This document shows, piece after piece, positions 23,912-31,779 of a stretch of 64,000 bases of DNA (position 1 is its first letter; every line of letters begins with the position of its first letter). The notes below the pieces were generated by a model. That model saw only the letters and a list, made by a program, of their open reading frames with translations, ran no database searches and was not told where the DNA came from. The translations under genes and the position numbers were made by a program. Source of the stretch: Vagococcus fessus (GTDB taxonomy: Bacteria > Bacillota > Bacilli > Lactobacillales > Vagococcaceae). The stretch is taken from assembly GCF_003987565.1 (NCBI RefSeq), contig NZ_NGJY01000001.1, positions 310,001 through 374,000 on the forward strand, given 5' to 3'.

Positions 23912-25751
23912 GTGGTTAAGTTTAGTTCGTGTTATAGGATTACTATTGGTATTAATTTATCATTTCTTTCCAAGTGCGTTACCCGGTGGTTTCATTGGAG
24001 TAGATGTTTTCTTTGTTTTTTCTGGATATTTAATTACCTCTTTATTGATTATAAAATACCGAGATTCTGGGAAACTGTCGTTTATATCATTTATAAAACG
24101 CCGATTTTGGCGACTTTATCCAAGCTTGGTTGTCATGTTATTACTCATGTTACCCTTATCACTATTTTTAGGTAGTGATTATAGAGTTGATTTAACGAGA
24201 CAAGTTTCAGGTGTATTGAGTTTTACAACGAATCAATATGAATTATTTTCAGGCACAGGATATGAAGGGCAATTATTTCCGCATTTATTTGTCCATACGT
24301 GGTCATTAAGCATTGAAATGTTTTCATATATTTTAGCTGGCTTAGGCTTATCGAGTTTAGCCATTATTAGTAAAGATAGCAGTGGTAAAAGCAATAAATT
24401 CCGTACGAACATCCTAATTTTCAGTGGTTTTATTGCCTTGTTTTCCTTTGGGTTTATGCAGTGGCAAGTCGCAACACACCCTAGTGATCTTTCACGTGCC
24501 TATTTCTCAACTATTAGCCATATGTTTCCATTCTTTATTGGGTCAATCGTAGCTGTTTATTTTGGCATTGGGGAAAATGAGCGTATCACTAGAGTGCTTC
24601 AAAAGCAAGGCGCTAGCTCAAAAATATTGGGGGCTATTTTAGGAGCAGGCATAGTGCTGATCCTTTTAGGAGTATTCTTAAAATTTAACAATCACACGAC
24701 TTATCGATTTGGATTTTTAATTGCAAGTATTGCAACAGCAATTATGATTATTGGTGCACGATGTTTGCATGACTTACAACCTAACAAAAATGAACCTGTG
24801 ATGTTGAGAGTATTATCAGATATTTCTTATCAAATTTATTTATTCCATTGGCCTCTCTATATTTTATTTTCAAATGTAACTTCTAATAATATCATTGTGA
24901 GTATCTTAGCGTTTTTTACAAGCTTTGGTTTAGCGTTTGTCACACATCATATGACAAAATCATTACCTAATACATTGATAACTGATAAAGTATCAACCAA
25001 TGGTAAATTAGTCATCTCAATCGGTATCACAGTACTTGCAGTTATTTCGCTAATAGCAGCATTTAACTCTAAAGAAATGAATTCTGTTGAAAAAGGGATA
25101 ATTGCAGGTAATCAAAAGAAAGATATTGCCGCAATAATAAATAGACGTGATAAATTAGCACCAGATCGAGCTCTACCAAGATTAAAAAATCCAACTCATT
25201 TAAAACTTTCGGAAAAAGGGACACTTAATGTTAAAACAATGCTCATTGGTGATTCCGTCCCTCTTGGAGCTCATGATGAATTAAAAACTGTCTTCCCTAT
25301 CAGTAATCTTGATGCAGAGATAAGTAGAAATATGAACCAAGGGTTGGCTGTATTTAATCAAATTATTCAAGAGGATGATCCGTATGATTATATAATCCTA
25401 TCACTTGGTTTGAATGAACAAGATACTGGAAATTGGAGACAAGACTTAGCTAGTATGATTAATGGCGTTAAGAAGGGACAGCGTTTAATACTTGTCACAC
25501 CTTTTAATGGTGGCATAGATAGCAGTAAAGTCGCAGTAGCTGAAAAAGTAACTGAATTTGAACGTAAAATAAAGAATGAATTTCCTTTTATTACACTTGC
25601 TGATTGGGCAACTATTGCACCACAAAATTTAGATAAATTAGCTGAAGATAAAATTCATGTTTTAGATAATAAAAAAGGACGTAAACTATTTACTGAAACA
25701 ATACGCGATGCCGTGATTAAATCATCTGAAGGTCCAGCAAAAGACAAGTAA
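23901..25751 (+). CDS. OatA-like membrane O-acyltransferase with SGNH domain
   Basis: A 616-residue two-domain enzyme. The N-terminal acyltransferase-3 part has about ten to eleven membrane helices, starts LVRVIGLLLVLIYHFFP with the catalytic His region and has HTWSLSIEMF. The C-terminal extracytoplasmic SGNH esterase-like domain shows block I LIGDSVPLG, LSLGLNEQDTGNW, and the Asp-His pair in EDKIHVLDNKKG. This is the architecture of OatA, which acetylates muramic acid in peptidoglycan and gives lysozyme resistance; acylation of another wall polymer is an alternative. It is coupled to the MORN gene and followed by a terminator. Confidence 0.88.
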   Translation: MKIKWLSLVRVIGLLLVLIYHFFPSALPGGFIGVDVFFVFSGYLITSLLIIKYRDSGKLSFISFIKRRFWRLYPSLVVMLLLMLPLSLFLGSDYRVDLTRQVSGVLSFTTNQYELFSGTGYEGQLFPHLFVHTWSLSIEMFSYILAGLGLSSLAIISKDSSGKSNKFRTNILIFSGFIALFSFGFMQWQVATHPSDLSRAYFSTISHMFPFFIGSIVAVYFGIGENERITRVLQKQGASSKILGAILGAGIVLILLGVFLKFNNHTTYRFGFLIASIATAIMIIGARCLHDLQPNKNEPVMLRVLSDISYQIYLFHWPLYILFSNVTSNNIIVSILAFFTSFGLAFVTHHMTKSLPNTLITDKVSTNGKLVISIGITVLAVISLIAAFNSKEMNSVEKGIIAGNQKKDIAAIINRRDKLAPDRALPRLKNPTHLKLSEKGTLNVKTMLIGDSVPLGAHDELKTVFPISNLDAEISRNMNQGLAVFNQIIQEDDPYDYIILSLGLNEQDTGNWRQDLASMINGVKKGQRLILVTPFNGGIDSSKVAVAEKVTEFERKIKNEFPFITLADWATIAPQNLDKLAEDKIHVLDNKKGRKLFTETIRDAVIKSSEGPAKDK

Positions 25752-25792
25752 AAATAACCCTTATCTATTAAGAAGATAAGGGTTATTTTTTT
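25751..25792 (+). terminator. terminator after the acyltransferase gene
   Basis: AAAATAACCCTTATCT and AGATAAGGGTTATTTT form a stem followed by T residues. Confidence 0.9.
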
Positions 25793-25901
25793 ACATTTGC
25801 ATACCATTTAAACTAAACTTTAAAAGAAATGTAAAAAATGTGAGGAATTTTAAATTTCTGATTGTAATATTAGCGAACAAGACGTTAGGAGGTGTAATTA
25901 A

Positions 25902-26471
25902 ATGACAAATGAGGAAATCTATACGGGATTGTTAAACCGTGATGAAGAGCTGTTCGATCAGGTGGTTACTGATTATTCTAAATTACTATGGGCAGTAGCA
26001 GCTTCAGTTTTAACTCCCACACAACCTCAAGCTAGAGAGGATATTGAAGAGCTGGTTAGCGATGTCTTTATAAGATTGTGGCGGAATCCTAAGAGTTACG
26101 ACCCTGCAAGGGGGACGATTAAGACTTATTTGGCAGTTATGACCAAAAGTATGGCAATCAATCTTTTGACAACAAGGAAACGGCAAAAAGAAAAACCAAC
26201 AGATGGATCAGATTTATCAGAAATGATAACTACGGAAGAGATGACGGAATTAGATTGGCAAGAGCTTTATAGAGTCGTCATGACGTTAGATGAGCCTACT
26301 CGGTCTGTTATTATCAAACGTTTCTTTTGTGACATGAAACCAGCTGCTATTCAAAAAGAACTCAATTTATCCGCTAAAGAAGTAGACAATAGACTCTACA
26401 GAGGAAAGCAAAAGATTAAGAAGGAACTGAATTATACAACATTTATAAATGAGGTGAGGGGACATGGATAA
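25902..26471 (+). CDS. ECF-type RNA polymerase sigma factor
   Basis: A 189-residue alternative sigma factor. Region 2 spans about residues 10-90 (LFDQVVTDYSKLLWAVAASVL, DIEELVSDVFIRLWRNPKSYDPARGTIKTYL). Region 4 spans about residues 125-180 with the helix-turn-helix IQKELNLSAKEVDNRLYRGKQKIKK. It follows AGGAGGTG. The gene overlaps the next one by eight bases, the usual coupling of a sigma factor with its membrane anti-sigma factor. The promoter it recognises and the stress it answers cannot be read from this sequence. Confidence 0.92.
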   Translation: MTNEEIYTGLLNRDEELFDQVVTDYSKLLWAVAASVLTPTQPQAREDIEELVSDVFIRLWRNPKSYDPARGTIKTYLAVMTKSMAINLLTTRKRQKEKPTDGSDLSEMITTEEMTELDWQELYRVVMTLDEPTRSVIIKRFFCDMKPAAIQKELNLSAKEVDNRLYRGKQKIKKELNYTTFINEVRGHG

Positions 26472-27846
26472 AAACTATAAAAAAGAGCCATTAGAACATT
26501 TAACAGATGAACAGCTGGACGACTTTTTAAATTATTTAGAGATGCCGTTTAGAGAGATTGAGCAAAAAGAATTAACGCAAAAAATAAAAGTAAAACAATC
26601 GGAGGAAAAGAAAGTGATGCCTTTTAAAAAGAAAAAAGCAACAATTATTGCAACAGCAGCAGCGAGCGTTTTACTATTATCTGCATTTAGCCAACGTGAT
26701 AACATCAAAATAGCTTATATGAAATCATTTGGAACGGAATCTCAAAAATTACTTTTAAAATCGGACAAACTAAACGACGAGGTCGTTGATAATGGACTTA
26801 AATTAAAAGCGAAAACAAGCTTTAAGGACGAAAATCGGACTTATTTTGTCAGTGAATTAACAGATTTAAAAGAAGATCGTTTAGCAAAGGACACACGTAT
26901 TCAAAGGTGGGAAATGTTGAGCGGCGGAAACACTCAAGTGGTCGATTATAATCCTAAGACGAAAACAGCTACATTAGTAACACGTGCCATTACTATGGAG
27001 GATACTACAAAACTACTAGGATTTAAGCTGAATTCTTTTATAAGTCATGAAGAAAAATTCGACGAAATATACAAGGGTGATTTAGAAAAATTAATGCCAA
27101 AAGAGGCTAAGTGGATTGATAATACTAACTCTGGTGGTGGGGCTAATGACGTGGAATTAGATAAATTAGGCTTGGATTGGGACGAATTAGACAAGCGAGT
27201 TCTTAAACCTGGTGTAATAAATGAAGTAGTATCAACCAAACAAGATATTATACTAGAAAATATGGCACTAGAAGACGGGTTATTACATATGTTAATTAAA
27301 AGACCTAATGACGTCAATCATGATGGATTTGATCTGATAGTAAAGTCTAAACAGGATGGAGTAGCTCTTGGATATGTTGCTAGCTTCCAAGTTGATGAAG
27401 GAACACACAATAACGAGAGTGGTCGAACTGATTACGAACACTTTATATTCAATATTGGAGACAAAGACTTAAAGGACTACTCTTTAGAACTAACAGGTTC
27501 GATTATGAAAGATTATGTTAAAGGAAATTGGGCTATTAAATTAGCAGAACCAACGTACCTTGTAAGCAAGGAACTTGAAGATCTTTCACTGAAAGAAGAG
27601 GGTATTGAATTAAAAAATGTTAGTTTATCTCCTTTAGGTTTATCCTTCGACTACACTCTAGATAAACGTCTTGATAAAACGATTAAAACAGATATTGAAT
27701 TAAAAAATGGGACTCATAAAGAAGTGAGTTTTGAGCCAAGCGACATGACTAAAAAATCAGATCATTTTATGTCGGAGTTAACTTACTTTGAGCTAGAAGA
27801 TGTTGCGTCTGTGACTATTGCTGGAAAGACAGTTCCCTTTAAATAA
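26464..27846 (+). CDS. membrane anti-sigma factor (DUF4179-like)
   Basis: A 460-residue single-pass protein. A short N-terminal cytoplasmic region (LEHLTDEQLDDFLNYLE, basic stretch KKKKA) precedes a membrane helix at about residues 59-75 (ATIIATAAASVLLLSAF). A large extracytoplasmic beta-rich domain follows, with repeated Lys/Asp/Leu patterns and the C-terminal motif VASVTIAGKTVPFK. This topology and the overlap with a sigma gene fit an anti-sigma factor that holds the ECF sigma factor and senses an envelope signal outside. The large outer domain resembles DUF4179-type anti-sigma proteins of Firmicutes, a family name given here with moderate certainty. Confidence 0.8.
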   Translation: MDKNYKKEPLEHLTDEQLDDFLNYLEMPFREIEQKELTQKIKVKQSEEKKVMPFKKKKATIIATAAASVLLLSAFSQRDNIKIAYMKSFGTESQKLLLKSDKLNDEVVDNGLKLKAKTSFKDENRTYFVSELTDLKEDRLAKDTRIQRWEMLSGGNTQVVDYNPKTKTATLVTRAITMEDTTKLLGFKLNSFISHEEKFDEIYKGDLEKLMPKEAKWIDNTNSGGGANDVELDKLGLDWDELDKRVLKPGVINEVVSTKQDIILENMALEDGLLHMLIKRPNDVNHDGFDLIVKSKQDGVALGYVASFQVDEGTHNNESGRTDYEHFIFNIGDKDLKDYSLELTGSIMKDYVKGNWAIKLAEPTYLVSKELEDLSLKEEGIELKNVSLSPLGLSFDYTLDKRLDKTIKTDIELKNGTHKEVSFEPSDMTKKSDHFMSELTYFELEDVASVTIAGKTVPFK

Positions 27847-27897
27847 CAACTCACTATGCTATACTACTCTTAAAAGGAAGAATTAGGGGGGGCTAGT

Positions 27898-28113
27898 ATG
27901 GGAATTATTGATTTTTTTAGAAAAAAGAAAACAGTATTAGGTCATCAAGAAATTATTACAGAAGCAAGCTTATTCGTTAAAGAAAACTTGTCAAAAGAAG
28001 AGTTACAAGAGAAATTACAGGTCTTGTTTACTCAAGCATTAAAAGAGGGAACGTTAGAAAAAATACCTAGTAAAAAGGAAATAGCAGACTTAATCAAGCT
28101 CGTATCACTATAA
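27898..28113 (+). CDS. small hypothetical protein
   Basis: A 71-residue soluble protein not recognised. It starts MGIIDFFRKKKTVLG and continues with two or three predicted helices rich in Glu, Lys and Leu (LSKEELQEKLQVLFTQALKEG). The strong ribosome site AGGGGGGG lies 7 bases before the ATG and a clear terminator follows, which argues for a real monocistronic gene. It lies 51 bases after the anti-sigma gene and may be co-transcribed with it. The basic amphipathic start may touch the membrane. Confidence 0.6.
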   Translation: MGIIDFFRKKKTVLGHQEIITEASLFVKENLSKEELQEKLQVLFTQALKEGTLEKIPSKKEIADLIKLVSL

Positions 28114-28151
28114 AAAAAGGAAGACCTTGTAATACAAGGTCTTCCTTTTTT
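28113..28151. terminator. bidirectional terminator
   Basis: AAAAAAGGAAGACCTTGT and ACAAGGTCTTCCTTTTTT form an 18-base stem between converging genes. Confidence 0.92.
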
Positions 28152-28476
28152 AATGCCCTTCAGAATTTAAATTTAATAAGACAACACCACTGATAATTAA
28201 AGCGAAGCCAATAAGTGTGAAGGTATTAAATGGGTCGTGCCACAATACGATACCAATAATAGCCGTTAAAACTGTACCTAAACCAGTCCAAATGGCATAA
28301 GCTAAACTTAGTGGCAAATATTTCAGACACAGTGACAGGCAGTAAAATGAGCCCACATAACCTATAATAAGTAGGATACTTGGTAGTAAGACACTAAAAC
28401 CATCTGAAAATTTTAGCATTGTTGTAGCAAATACTTCTAAAATGATAGAACCGGATAAATAGATATAACCACGCAT
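28150..28476 (-). CDS. SMR-family efflux subunit (second gene of a pair)
   Basis: A four-helix small multidrug resistance protein of 108 residues. The essential membrane glutamate is in SIILEVFATTMLKFSDGF, and YLPLSLAYAIWTGLGTVLTAIIG and ALIISGVVLLNL are classic SMR signatures. The start ATG at 28476 shares its A with the stop of the upstream partner (TAATG), with GGGGAGGAG just before it, so the two are translated together and probably form a heterodimer. Paired SMR genes in Firmicutes export cationic drugs, guanidinium compounds or polyamines; the substrate is unknown here. Confidence 0.9.
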   Translation of the reverse strand: MRGYIYLSGSIILEVFATTMLKFSDGFSVLLPSILLIIGYVGSFYCLSLCLKYLPLSLAYAIWTGLGTVLTAIIGIVLWHDPFNTFTLIGFALIISGVVLLNLNSEGH

Positions 28477-28802
28477 TAGTGAGCTCCTCCCCATAAATTA
28501 AGAACAATAACACCTAATATGATTAGTGAAATGGCCAGTAATTTTTGTTTTGTCAGACTTTCTTTATAGTAAAAAACGCCTATTAAACACGTGAATACTG
28601 TACCTAATCCACCCCAAATAGCATATGCATTTCCAATTGGAAATACTTTTAATACAAGTGACAGACAGTAAAAAGAAAGACAATAACAACCAATTACAAT
28701 AAGACTTGGTTTTATTTTTTTAAAACCTTCAGTTAATTTTAAAGATGAACTTGCAGCGACCTCTGCAAGAATCGAGATACCTAATAATAATGCTATTTTC
28801 AT
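28476..28802 (-). CDS. SMR-family efflux subunit (first gene of a pair)
   Basis: The 108-residue partner of the following SMR gene. The four helices include the conserved glutamate in SILAEVAASSSLKLTEGF and the signature VFPIGNAYAIWGGLGTVFTCLIG, and the end LISLIILGVIVLNLWGGAH matches the partner's end. The ATG at 28802 follows GGAGG; the frame is open nine codons further upstream but without a ribosome site. The promoter lies about 90 bases upstream with an adjoining palindrome, see the separate entry. I looked for a guanidine riboswitch in the leader and found none. Confidence 0.9.
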   Translation of the reverse strand: MKIALLLGISILAEVAASSSLKLTEGFKKIKPSLIVIGCYCLSFYCLSLVLKVFPIGNAYAIWGGLGTVFTCLIGVFYYKESLTKQKLLAISLIILGVIVLNLWGGAH

Positions 28803-28858
28803 ATCATTTCCTCCGTATTTATTCGTCAAGATAAGTTAGATGTATAAAAATAGAAACC

Positions 28859-28897
28859 TAACCGGTTAATCTTATCCAACCGTTAAATGAAAGTCAA
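28859..28897 (-). promoter_or_regulatory. promoter of the SMR pair with adjoining palindrome
   Basis: On the minus strand TTGACT (28892-28897) and TAAGAT (28869-28874) are 17 bases apart. The perfect ten-base palindrome TAACCGGTTA (28859-28868) directly follows the -10 box, and a related TAACGGTT lies inside the spacer. This is a likely operator for a repressor, which is not encoded nearby. Confidence 0.6.
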
Positions 28898-28958
28898 TAT
28901 TTTATTCACGAAAGTGGTATAATCTAAGCATAATAAACCTTGAAATGAGGATGATACT

Positions 28959-29528
28959 ATGAAAAAAAGCCAAGCTTTAATATTAGCAGAACATGCAACC
29001 ATCGAAACGGAACGCTGCTTTCTACGAAAAATCACATTAGAAGATAGCCAGGATATGTTTGACTACTGTTCAAACCCTAATGTCGCTAAATATACTACAT
29101 TTCAACCACATCAGTCTGTCCGTGATTCTGAAGAGGCAATCGCAAATTTCTTTATGCCTGAACAATTATCGAAGTGGGCTATTGTCTATAAAGCAACCAA
29201 CAAAATGATTGGTACCATCGATATGATGGGAATGACAGCAGAGTCTGCTGAATTTGGATGGGCTATTTCGGAAGCGTATTGGGGTCAAGGGATAGTAGTA
29301 GAGGTAGCCCGACCGCTAGTAAAACTTGCATTTGAAGAACTAGGGTTACAAAAAATAGAAGCGAAACATCACGTAGAGAATCCAAATTCCGGACGTGTAA
29401 TGGAGAAAATCGGCATGAGCTATTGGGGAAAAGACTACATCAGTCCAGAAGAATACCAAACTGACACTTTAGAAGTGGCACGTTATGGGATGACAAAAGA
29501 AGATTATGCTAAAATCAACTTTAAATAA
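28959..29528 (+). CDS. GNAT family N-acetyltransferase (RimJ-like)
   Basis: A 189-residue acetyltransferase of the RimJ/RimL-like branch. It begins with the typical TERCFLRKITLEDSQDMFDYCSNP, has GWAISEAYWGQGIVVEVARPLVKLAFEELGLQKIEAKHHVENPNSGRVMEKIGM (acetyl-CoA binding and the NxxSxxVxEK-type end). These enzymes acetylate ribosomal proteins, antibiotics or amino acid analogues; the substrate here is unknown. AGGATG precedes the ATG and a TATAAT box lies at 28918. The gene diverges from the SMR pair and lies 11 bases before the ATPase gene. Confidence 0.88.
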   Translation: MKKSQALILAEHATIETERCFLRKITLEDSQDMFDYCSNPNVAKYTTFQPHQSVRDSEEAIANFFMPEQLSKWAIVYKATNKMIGTIDMMGMTAESAEFGWAISEAYWGQGIVVEVARPLVKLAFEELGLQKIEAKHHVENPNSGRVMEKIGMSYWGKDYISPEEYQTDTLEVARYGMTKEDYAKINFK

Positions 29529-29539
29529 AGGGGGAAGTC

Positions 29540-30352
29540 ATGCGTTATATAAGAACCTGTTCCTTACCACAAGATGACGTAAAAAATCCTAATTTATATC
29601 CGTATAATAGCTTACGTTCGAAACTTGCTGAAACAATCATTTTTGATAGTATTACACTATTTTACGGAAATAATGGTTCAGGAAAATCAACCTTATTGAA
29701 TCTATTAGTAGATAAACTTAATATAAAAGGAGCTGAAAAGCCTCGTAACTTTGGCAAGAAAGACTATTATGAGCAGTATTTAAATCATCTAGCTATTACC
29801 TTTGAAGAGGATGAAGAAACAGGATGGTCTAAAATAGTCCCTGAAAACAGTTATTATCTGAAAAGTGAAGATGTCTTATATGAGGTCAAAAAAATCCAAC
29901 AAGAACAAGTCTTGAGAGAAGGTTACCGTTATGAGCGTAAACGTTTAGGACTATCTAAAAAACAAGTTATGACCAAACAATCCGAAGAAAAAACTGACCG
30001 TGATATTGATAAGCTGTTGTTCGCTCAAGAAAAATATTCAAATGGACAAACGGCCATGCAGATATTTGAGGATTACCTCATGCCGGATGGAATTTACTTC
30101 TTAGATGAACCTGAGGTGTCCTTATCACCAAAAAATCAGCTTATTCTTGCAGATATCATTACGTACCACACACGTTTTTTAAACTGTCAGTTTGTAATTG
30201 CCACGCATTCTCCCTTTTTATTAGGAAAATTAGAGGGCACTATCTATAATTTAGATTTACCAGGTATACAGACGAGTAAATGGACAAATCTTCCTGCAAT
30301 GAAGGAATACTATGATTTTTTTAGTCAATTTAGCAACCAGTTCAATACATAG
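29540..30352 (+). CDS. AAA-family ATPase (ABC-like/RecF-type fold)
   Basis: A 270-residue soluble ATPase of the SMC/ABC-like class. Walker A is YGNNGSGKSTLLNLL, a signature-like element is YSNGQTAMQIF, Walker B is GIYFLDEPEVSLSPKNQ and the switch histidine is ATHSPFLLG. The middle (about residues 85-150) is charged and helical. No membrane partner or nuclease lies beside it. Small AAA_15/AAA_21-type ATPases like this are common and mostly uncharacterised. It is downstream of, and likely co-transcribed with, the acetyltransferase gene; this does not tell its job. GGGGG precedes the ATG. Confidence 0.82.
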   Translation: MRYIRTCSLPQDDVKNPNLYPYNSLRSKLAETIIFDSITLFYGNNGSGKSTLLNLLVDKLNIKGAEKPRNFGKKDYYEQYLNHLAITFEEDEETGWSKIVPENSYYLKSEDVLYEVKKIQQEQVLREGYRYERKRLGLSKKQVMTKQSEEKTDRDIDKLLFAQEKYSNGQTAMQIFEDYLMPDGIYFLDEPEVSLSPKNQLILADIITYHTRFLNCQFVIATHSPFLLGKLEGTIYNLDLPGIQTSKWTNLPAMKEYYDFFSQFSNQFNT

Positions 30353-30367
30353 AAAGAAGGAAACATC

Positions 30368-30676
30368 ATGTCAACAGAAACCATTGTATTGTCATTTATC
30401 ATGATACCGATTATTAGCTTACTTCTTATCTGCGGTGTTCAATTTTATCGTGGAAAATGGTTCAACTTGATTGCAGGCTATAATACTGCTAGCCCACAAG
30501 AAAAAAGTAGAGCCGAAGAACGAAATGTCGGCAAGAAAGTAGCACTAGTCTGTTTTCTATCAGCCTTATCCTGCTTTACAATGCTTTTAAAACCTACGGA
30601 ATGGGTTATTGCGATTGCTATAGCTAGCATTTTATTGGTTACTATTTGGTGTTTGATTAGTCTGAATAAAAAATAA
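30368..30676 (+). CDS. DUF3784-like small membrane protein
   Basis: A 102-residue protein with three hydrophobic helices. Between the first and second helix it has GKWFNLIAGYNTASPQEKSRAEERNVGKKVALV, which fits the DUF3784 pattern (helix, G-W-x-x-L-I-A-G-Y-N, polar loop, two helices). The function of the family is unknown; members often occur near transport genes. AGAAGGAAAC lies before the ATG, and it ends the GNAT-ATPase run before a bidirectional terminator. Confidence 0.75.
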   Translation: MSTETIVLSFIMIPIISLLLICGVQFYRGKWFNLIAGYNTASPQEKSRAEERNVGKKVALVCFLSALSCFTMLLKPTEWVIAIAIASILLVTIWCLISLNKK

Positions 30677-30726
30677 AGAACAATAGGTTACGATAAATAT
30701 ATTCTGTTAAGTAAATACAGTTACAC

Positions 30727-30765
30727 AAAAAAGGTTATGCAATTAAACTTGCATAACCTTTTTAT
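30727..30765. terminator. bidirectional terminator
   Basis: AAAAAAGGTTATGCAA and TTGCATAACCTTTTT form a stem between converging genes. Confidence 0.9.
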
Positions 30766-30773
30766 TTATACGA

Positions 30774-31553
30774 TTAACTCAGTGCAAAAGCGATATCTCC
30801 TGGTGTATAGACGCCAGGGTAGTCTTGTCTGAATTGATTTGGCGTTAAACCTGTTATCTTTTTAAATAACCGACTAAAATAAGCGGGGTCTAAATAGCCA
30901 ACACTTTCAGCAATTTCAGCGATAGAGTGTTGAGTCGTCGATAATAAACGCTTCGCCTGCTCAACACGATACTGATTTAAATACTCTGTAAATGTCATTC
31001 CGGACGCTTCTTTAAATAAGCGACTAACATAATTACGGTGAAGGTGAGTAAATGCAGCTAGCGTATCAAGTGAAATGGCTTCTTGATAATTAACATGAAT
31101 GTATTGAATCATCTGTTTCGTTTGTTCACTCTTATTATCTGTTATTTTTTTATCCGTTTCTACATATAAGAGAGAGATTTGATTAAGTGATAAAATACTT
31201 CTATGAATCGCTTGTTGGCATTCAACCTCATCTAAGGGGCTCACTAAGTAATCAATAGCCGCACAACGTAGTGATTTATGTAAATGTTGGTAGTCTTGAA
31301 CCTGATCTATCAATATAGTTTTAATATTTGGAAATTTTTTGATAACTTGCGTTTTACATTCGAAAGCATCTGCCATGGCACCACTAATATCCAAAATCAA
31401 TAGGTCGATCACATGAGAATCAGCTGCTTTTAAAACGTCATCAGTTGTATGAGCATCAGGTAAGAGACTGATATTAAAAAAATCACGTCTAATAATCTTT
31501 TTAATAAATTGGCAATCAGCATCAATAGGTGTTGCAATAAGTACGTGACACAT
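30774..31553 (-). CDS. AraC-family regulator with degenerate receiver domain
   Basis: A 259-residue transcription factor. Residues about 1-125 look like a response-regulator receiver: Asp55 in LLILDISGAM sits at the phosphorylation position. The acidic pair near the N-terminus is replaced (VLIATPIDAD) and the conserved Lys before Pro is Ser105 (DYLVSPLDE), so normal phosphorylation is doubtful. Residues about 155-250 form an AraC double helix-turn-helix (SLDTLAAFTHLHRNYVSRLFKEASG, SIAEIAESVGYLDPAYFSRLFKKITGLTPNQFR). It diverges from the aldehyde dehydrogenase gene and probably controls it. No histidine kinase lies nearby. AGGAGGGG precedes the ATG. Confidence 0.9.
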   Translation of the reverse strand: MCHVLIATPIDADCQFIKKIIRRDFFNISLLPDAHTTDDVLKAADSHVIDLLILDISGAMADAFECKTQVIKKFPNIKTILIDQVQDYQHLHKSLRCAAIDYLVSPLDEVECQQAIHRSILSLNQISLLYVETDKKITDNKSEQTKQMIQYIHVNYQEAISLDTLAAFTHLHRNYVSRLFKEASGMTFTEYLNQYRVEQAKRLLSTTQHSIAEIAESVGYLDPAYFSRLFKKITGLTPNQFRQDYPGVYTPGDIAFALS

Positions 31554-31688
31554 AATAACCCCTCCTTGGGTAGTCTTAGAAAATGCTTACATTACACTTA
31601 AAGTGTAACATACTTTTATTAAAGATAAAACAAATATACCTGTCTTAAACGTTGATATAACGCTTGTTATAAAGCTAACAAACTTGTC

Positions 31689-31737
31689 TATAATAATCCA
31701 AAAGCATCTTATAATCGTCCTGAAGTAATCGCTTACA
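31689..31737 (+). promoter_or_regulatory. -10 box and cre-like site before the aldehyde dehydrogenase gene
   Basis: TATAAT lies at 31689-31694, with a weak -35 candidate TTGTTA at 31664. The sequence AGTAATCGCTTACA at 31724-31737 matches the CcpA cre consensus at all but the first position. Downstream of the promoter it would act as a roadblock, i.e. carbon catabolite repression of the gene at 31780. Confidence 0.55.
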
Positions 31738-31779
31738 ACGGGTTATGATAAGGGTGTAATCAATAAGGAGGAGATAGAC

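Noticed and set aside
28803-28958. Guanidine riboswitch before the SMR pair
   Set aside because: No ykkC-type conserved core or paired ACGR-loop hairpins; a promoter with a palindromic operator explains the region better.
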